A stretch of 64,000 bases of DNA. Origin: SNAP01 sp049671745. GTDB taxonomy: Bacteria > Bacteroidota > Bacteroidia > Bacteroidales > Marinifilaceae. Of the stretch, positions 60,358-64,000 are shown one piece after another. A program made the position numbers and the translations under genes. Numbering within the stretch: the first letter of the stretch is position 1; every line of letters begins with the position of its first letter. The notes below the pieces were generated by a model. The model was given only the letters and a program-made list of their open reading frames with translations, had not been told where the DNA came from and ran no database searches. The stretch covers positions 1-64,000 of the forward strand of contig JBATVL010000078.1 of NCBI GenBank assembly GCA_049671745.1, written 5' to 3'.

Positions 60358-61368
60358 TTATCTTACAATGAAAATGTATGTTATTGTTCCTTTTTGAGTA
60401 TCCGCTGCTTTTGGGTTTACATCAAAGCGTGTTTTAAGAGCTGCTTGTTCGGCTAATTTATGAAGTTGACCCTCATGAGTTGTTGTGCCTATTGCTCCAG
60501 CAATCGCTCTAGTTACTTTACCACTAGTGTTTACGAATATGGTAACAACAACCTTACCTGATTTTTGGAATGTTGTTTTAGGTTTTACTATTACAGTGGC
60601 TGTTCTGCCATTTAGACTGAAAGAAACTCCATTCTTACCAGTACCTTTACCATGATAGTCACCATCTATACTACCATGAAGTTTTCCCATGTTACTTATT
60701 CCTTTGCCATTACCACTGCCACCTGTATTATCACTGTTGTTACCTGTTTTCTTTCCAAAAACAGATTTAGATTTTTTATTGATATTAGCTATTTTAGCTT
60801 GACGAATCTTTTCTTCTTCCTTTCGTCTTTTCTCTTCTTTCTTTTGTTTAATACGCTTTTGTTCTTCAATTTTGCGTTTTGCTTGTTTTTTTATTTTACG
60901 TTCATTTTCTGCACGTTTTTGTTCAAGCTTTTCTTTCTGTATACGTTGTTTCTCTAAGCGATCTTTATGTTCTTTTTCAGCTCTGTTCTTTCTTTCGCGA
61001 ATTTGCTTCTCTGTTATACCTTTCTTAGGTTTAGTCTTTTTCTGAATTAATTTCTTTTTTTTAGACTTTTTTATAACAGGTGCATCTTCGAAATCTTGAG
61101 TAAGAATCTTTGCTTTTGCACTTGAAATACTTTTTGTTTTTAAGTTTAAATGCTTTGTACTAGCAGTCCTTTTAGGATGAACTCTCTTAGCAAGAGAAGC
61201 TCTTGTATTTCCTAATCCAGAATCGGTATTGCCTAAAGCTACCATTATACCTTGTTCTTTAGGTTTTGGTGCAGTTGAACTATACCCAAAGAGAATCAAT
61301 ATGAGCAGAAGAATTCCATGAAAGAGAATTGTTCCTACTAGTCCATTAATGTCTATCTTATCTCTCAT
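60358..61368 (-). CDS. TonB/TolA-like energy transducer
   Basis: 336 residues. Short basic N-terminus and one membrane helix (ILFHGILLLILILFGYSS, about 13-30), then a long Lys/Glu/Arg/Gln-rich segment (about 85-200) predicted as an extended helix or coiled coil, a Gly/Asn-rich linker (TGNNSDNTGGSGNGKG), and a C-terminal TonB-like domain (GKVVVTIFVNTSGKVTRAI ... GTITYIFIVR). The long charged helix is more TolA-like; the C-terminal domain is TonB-like. It follows exbD by 2 bases and would span the periplasm to transmit the motor's energy to outer-membrane receptors or a Tol-Pal-like system. Confidence 0.88.
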   Translation of the reverse strand: MRDKIDINGLVGTILFHGILLLILILFGYSSTAPKPKEQGIMVALGNTDSGLGNTRASLAKRVHPKRTASTKHLNLKTKSISSAKAKILTQDFEDAPVIKKSKKKKLIQKKTKPKKGITEKQIRERKNRAEKEHKDRLEKQRIQKEKLEQKRAENERKIKKQAKRKIEEQKRIKQKKEEKRRKEEEKIRQAKIANINKKSKSVFGKKTGNNSDNTGGSGNGKGISNMGKLHGSIDGDYHGKGTGKNGVSFSLNGRTATVIVKPKTTFQKSGKVVVTIFVNTSGKVTRAIAGAIGTTTHEGQLHKLAEQAALKTRFDVNPKAADTQKGTITYIFIVR

Positions 61369-61370
61369 TA

Positions 61371-61763
61371 TTATTCTGCAGCTGTAGCAAGTATCAATTT
61401 ATACTTATTGTTTTTTGCAATATTCATTACTTTTACTGTTTGTTCCATAGTGACTTTTCTATCTACATGTAAAGATATACAAGGATCTTTTTGTGCTGAT
61501 AATTTAGTTACAAGCATAGATTCTAGTTTCGAGAAACTTACACGTTTAGTCTCAAAGTAGAAGTTATTATGTCTATCAATTGACACAGATGTATATGCCT
61601 TTGCAGTAGTTTGATTTGTACTCTTGGGTAGCAATAATTTTAATGCATTTGGACTAATCATAGTAGATGTAACCATGAAGAAGATAAGTAATAGAAATAC
61701 TATATCTGTCATAGATGACATACTAAAAGTAGCGTTTATTTCATTTCTTTTCTTTAAAGCCAT
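61371..61763 (-). CDS. exbD: ExbD/TolR-family biopolymer transporter
   Basis: 130 residues. One N-terminal membrane helix with the essential Asp in MSSMTDIVFLLLIFFMVTS (Asp at about residue 19), followed by a small periplasmic domain (KLLLPKSTNQTTAKAYTSVSI, then VTMEQTVKVMNIAKNN). It forms the proton-conducting motor with ExbB. 6 bases after exbB and 2 bases before the TonB/TolA-like gene. Confidence 0.96.
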   Translation of the reverse strand: MALKKRNEINATFSMSSMTDIVFLLLIFFMVTSTMISPNALKLLLPKSTNQTTAKAYTSVSIDRHNNFYFETKRVSFSKLESMLVTKLSAQKDPCISLHVDRKVTMEQTVKVMNIAKNNKYKLILATAAE

Positions 61764-61769
61764 AGTCGA

Positions 61770-62468
61770 TTATTTTGCTGGTTCATTCAATAAATCCATA
61801 AAATCAGTAGTGTTTGATTCCATCTTGAAAACAACCTTAGTTACTTTTGATACAAGAATATTATATGCAAAATATGCTATAATACCTACAATAAGTCCTG
61901 CTACTGTTGTTACCATAGCAGTATATATTCCGCCTGAAAGGTTAGAGATATCAATATTATTACCAGCCTGAGCCATATCGTAGAATGCCTTAATCATACC
62001 GATTACAGTACCTAAGAATCCTATCATTGGAGCTCCACCAGCTACTGATGCAAGAACATTTAACCCTTTCTCTAGTTTAGAAACTTCCATATTACCAACA
62101 TTCTCTATTGCAGCGTTAACATCATTAAGAGGACGACCTATGCGTAATATTCCTTTTGAAATCATTCTAGCTACAGGTGAGTCTGTCTTTTTACATAAAG
62201 CTAATGCTGAATCCATACGTCCTTCAGTAATATAATCACGAATCATATCCATGAAGTTATTATCTATTTTGTTAGCTTTTCTAATAGCAAAAAATCTTTC
62301 AAAGAAGATATAAATTGCAACAATAGAAAGAAATGCAAGAGGAATCATAATCCATCCACCTTTAACGGCCATTTCCCAAAAACCAAGTGAAGCTTCTTCT
62401 TGTATTTGCTCCATTGCGTCAACAGCCTCTAATGCAACATCTTGTGCTTGTATAAATAGTAAATTCAT
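61770..62468 (-). CDS. exbB: ExbB/TolQ-family proton channel protein
   Basis: 232 residues with three membrane helices (about 36-55, 148-168 and 185-207) and the MotA/TolQ/ExbB signature GLNVLASVAGGAPMIGFLGTV followed by GIYTAMVTTVAGLIVGIIAYF. The N-terminal part has the acidic periplasmic segment VDAMEQIQEEASLG. First gene of the three-gene motor operon. Confidence 0.96.
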   Translation of the reverse strand: MNLLFIQAQDVALEAVDAMEQIQEEASLGFWEMAVKGGWIMIPLAFLSIVAIYIFFERFFAIRKANKIDNNFMDMIRDYITEGRMDSALALCKKTDSPVARMISKGILRIGRPLNDVNAAIENVGNMEVSKLEKGLNVLASVAGGAPMIGFLGTVIGMIKAFYDMAQAGNNIDISNLSGGIYTAMVTTVAGLIVGIIAYFAYNILVSKVTKVVFKMESNTTDFMDLLNEPAK

Positions 62469-62573
62469 AGTTTGAGATTTTCTTTGATTGTATTAATGTT
62501 TTCTAATTAACTCTACGAGAGGCTAAGATAGTATATTCGCCATTAATGTAAAAGGATTAGACATCTTATTTGT

Positions 62574-63959
62574 TTAAAGCATTTCTATAAGATAGTATAC
62601 GGCTGCCCCTCCTAGATAACCGGATAAAGCTAGACGTGAGAAGTTTTTCATATACCAACCGAAAGGAATTTTTTCCATTCCCATAGCGGCAACTCCAGCT
62701 GCAGAACCAATAATAAGAATACTACCTCCTGTTCCAGCACAATAAGCCAAAAATTCCCAGAATGTACCATCAACCATAAAGTTTGCAGCATATCCAACAG
62801 AATTAGTAGGTTCAATATCATACATTCCCATTGCCCCAGCTACAAGCGGAACATTATCTACAATAGCAGAAAATAAACCAATTGTAATATCTATAAGATG
62901 AATATGTGCTATTTTCTGATCTAAGAATTGAGATACTATAGCCAAATGTCCGGCGGATTGAAGAGCTGCAACAGCTCCTAATATTCCTAAGAAAAAGAAT
63001 ATTGTAGAAGTATCTACTTCTCTAAGTATTCTAGATACAGCATATTGTGTTTGTATCTTTTTGTTTTTCTTTTTGTGTACAAGATCTGTAATGATCCAAA
63101 GGACCCCTAAAGAAAATAGCATTCCAACAAAAGGAGGAAGATGAGTTACTGTTTTAAAAATAGGGACAAATATTAGGCAAATTACGCCAGAGAATAGTAT
63201 TATTAGTCTTTCTCTATGAGAAAATTCAAGTTTCTCCATTTCTGTAGATACTGGTCTGTGTATTTTAGCCTTCCTTATTTTGGGTGTTATAATGATAAGA
63301 GGAATAAGAATTGTTATTATACTTGGTATAAGTAGTTTTGTAAACAAGTGGTTTGTAGTTACTTGTCCGCCAATCCATAGCATTATGGTTGTAACATCTC
63401 CAATGGGAGACCATGCTCCACCAGCATTTGCGGCAATAATAACCATAGAAGCAAATACCCATCTATTTGTTTTGTCTGATAAGAGTTTTCTTATCAAAGC
63501 TATCATTACTATAGTTGTTGTAAGATTATCTAAAAGAGCAGACATAAAGAATGTCAGAAAGCAGAGAATCCACAGAAGTTTTGCTTTATTTCTTGTTTGA
63601 ATATGATCGGTTATAATTTTAAATCCTTGATGACGGTCAATGATTTCAACAATAGTCATGGCTCCAAGAAGAAAAAACAAAATAGAAGAGATTTCAGATA
63701 TATGATGAAGAATCTCATGATGAGAAACAAAGTGAATTATCCCTTCTATATTGTTTTCTTGTGAATTTGTTTTTAGATAATTATTCCAGGCAATACTGCT
63801 TCCTGAGGATAAAATATCTACTGCTCCAAAAACATAAACTGTCCAGAGCGACATACCCGTTATTAATGCAATAGCTGCTTTATCTACTTTAATTTTGTGT
63901 TCGAAAGCTATAGCAGTATATCCTACTATAAAAATGACAATCATTAAACCAAACATCAT
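62574..63959 (-). CDS. nhaD: Sodium:proton antiporter NhaD
   Basis: 461 residues with about twelve membrane helices. Start MMFGLMIVIFIVGYTAIAFEHKIKVDKAAIALI is the canonical NhaD opening, and conserved IT-superfamily motifs are DNLTTTIVMIALIRK and NAGGAWSPIGDVTTIMLW with a second DNVPLVAGAMGMY. It exports Na+ in exchange for protons, so it could interconvert sodium and proton gradients produced by the Rnf complex in this genome. Either of the first two Met codons may start. 105 bases separate it from exbB, so co-transcription is possible but not certain. Confidence 0.96.
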   Translation of the reverse strand: MMFGLMIVIFIVGYTAIAFEHKIKVDKAAIALITGMSLWTVYVFGAVDILSSGSSIAWNNYLKTNSQENNIEGIIHFVSHHEILHHISEISSILFFLLGAMTIVEIIDRHQGFKIITDHIQTRNKAKLLWILCFLTFFMSALLDNLTTTIVMIALIRKLLSDKTNRWVFASMVIIAANAGGAWSPIGDVTTIMLWIGGQVTTNHLFTKLLIPSIITILIPLIIITPKIRKAKIHRPVSTEMEKLEFSHRERLIILFSGVICLIFVPIFKTVTHLPPFVGMLFSLGVLWIITDLVHKKKNKKIQTQYAVSRILREVDTSTIFFFLGILGAVAALQSAGHLAIVSQFLDQKIAHIHLIDITIGLFSAIVDNVPLVAGAMGMYDIEPTNSVGYAANFMVDGTFWEFLAYCAGTGGSILIIGSAAGVAAMGMEKIPFGWYMKNFSRLALSGYLGGAAVYYLIEML

Positions 63960-64000
63960 TATAATAACTTTTTAGAATTAGTAATCTAGTTTGTTAATTG

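Overview
The window is a 64-kb chromosomal stretch from an AT-rich (roughly one-third GC by eye), anaerobic member of the Bacteroidetes, most likely order Bacteroidales. The signs are: TonB-dependent receptors with carboxypeptidase-regulatory-like domains, many short-signal lipoproteins with charged residues after the lipobox Cys, a C-terminal type IX secretion-like domain, DUF4249/DUF2807/DUF2461 proteins, promoters of the TTTG / TAnnTTTG type, the rseC-rnfBCDGEA gene order, and an oxygen-sensitive glycyl-radical enzyme. No rRNA, tRNA, IS element, prophage or CRISPR array was seen. The species cannot be named from the sequence alone.

Layout. 1-4.4 kb: 3' part of an outer-membrane receptor-like barrel and an FtsX/MacB-type permease. 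4.5-8.4 kb: a four-gene surface/secretion operon (Big2+GEVED lipoprotein, Calx-beta-like lipoprotein, papain-like C1 protease with T9SS-like tail, small lipoprotein). 8.5-12.3 kb: housekeeping genes (thiL, gamma-carbonic-anhydrase-like protein, DUF2461, rpe). 12.4-15.6 kb: glycyl-radical enzyme matching trans-4-hydroxy-L-proline dehydratase, with its activase. 15.9-24.9 kb: lipoproteins, an LRR protein, map, a thioredoxin-fold protein, an outer-membrane barrel and proC. 24.9-31.8 kb: a cobalamin-riboswitch-controlled vitamin B12 uptake operon (two beta-propeller surface lipoproteins, an Ig-repeat lipoprotein and a BtuB-like receptor). 31.9-37.9 kb: two thioredoxin-fold paralogues, a DUF2807 protein and a TonB receptor/DUF4249 pair. 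38.0-44.6 kb: HutD/Ves, CYTH and the Rnf complex. 44.6-45.6 kb: a long non-coding stretch with 11-bp-periodic repeats. 45.7-49.8 kb: a Dlt-like set (adenylation enzyme, carrier protein, MBOAT acyltransferase, SGNH-like protein), followed by a TPR/AraC membrane regulator and a large metallopeptidase/propeller/barrel protein. 54.4-64 kb: coaD, MBL hydrolase, Mpl, a YciI pseudogene with TauE/SafE permease, glyA, an ExbB-ExbD-TonB/TolA-like motor and nhaD.

How the genes fit together. HypD makes pyrroline-5-carboxylate from hydroxyproline and ProC (elsewhere in the window) would reduce it to proline. The Rnf complex couples ferredoxin:NAD+ electron transfer to an ion gradient that NhaD and the ExbBD/TonB motor would use; the motor energises receptors such as the B12 receptor here. 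The most unusual items are the Dlt-like acylation locus in a Gram-negative, the protease operon with a possible cognate inhibitor, an activase that has lost its auxiliary Fe-S insert, a nonsense-interrupted yciI, and an 11-bp-phased intergenic repeat family present in two places.
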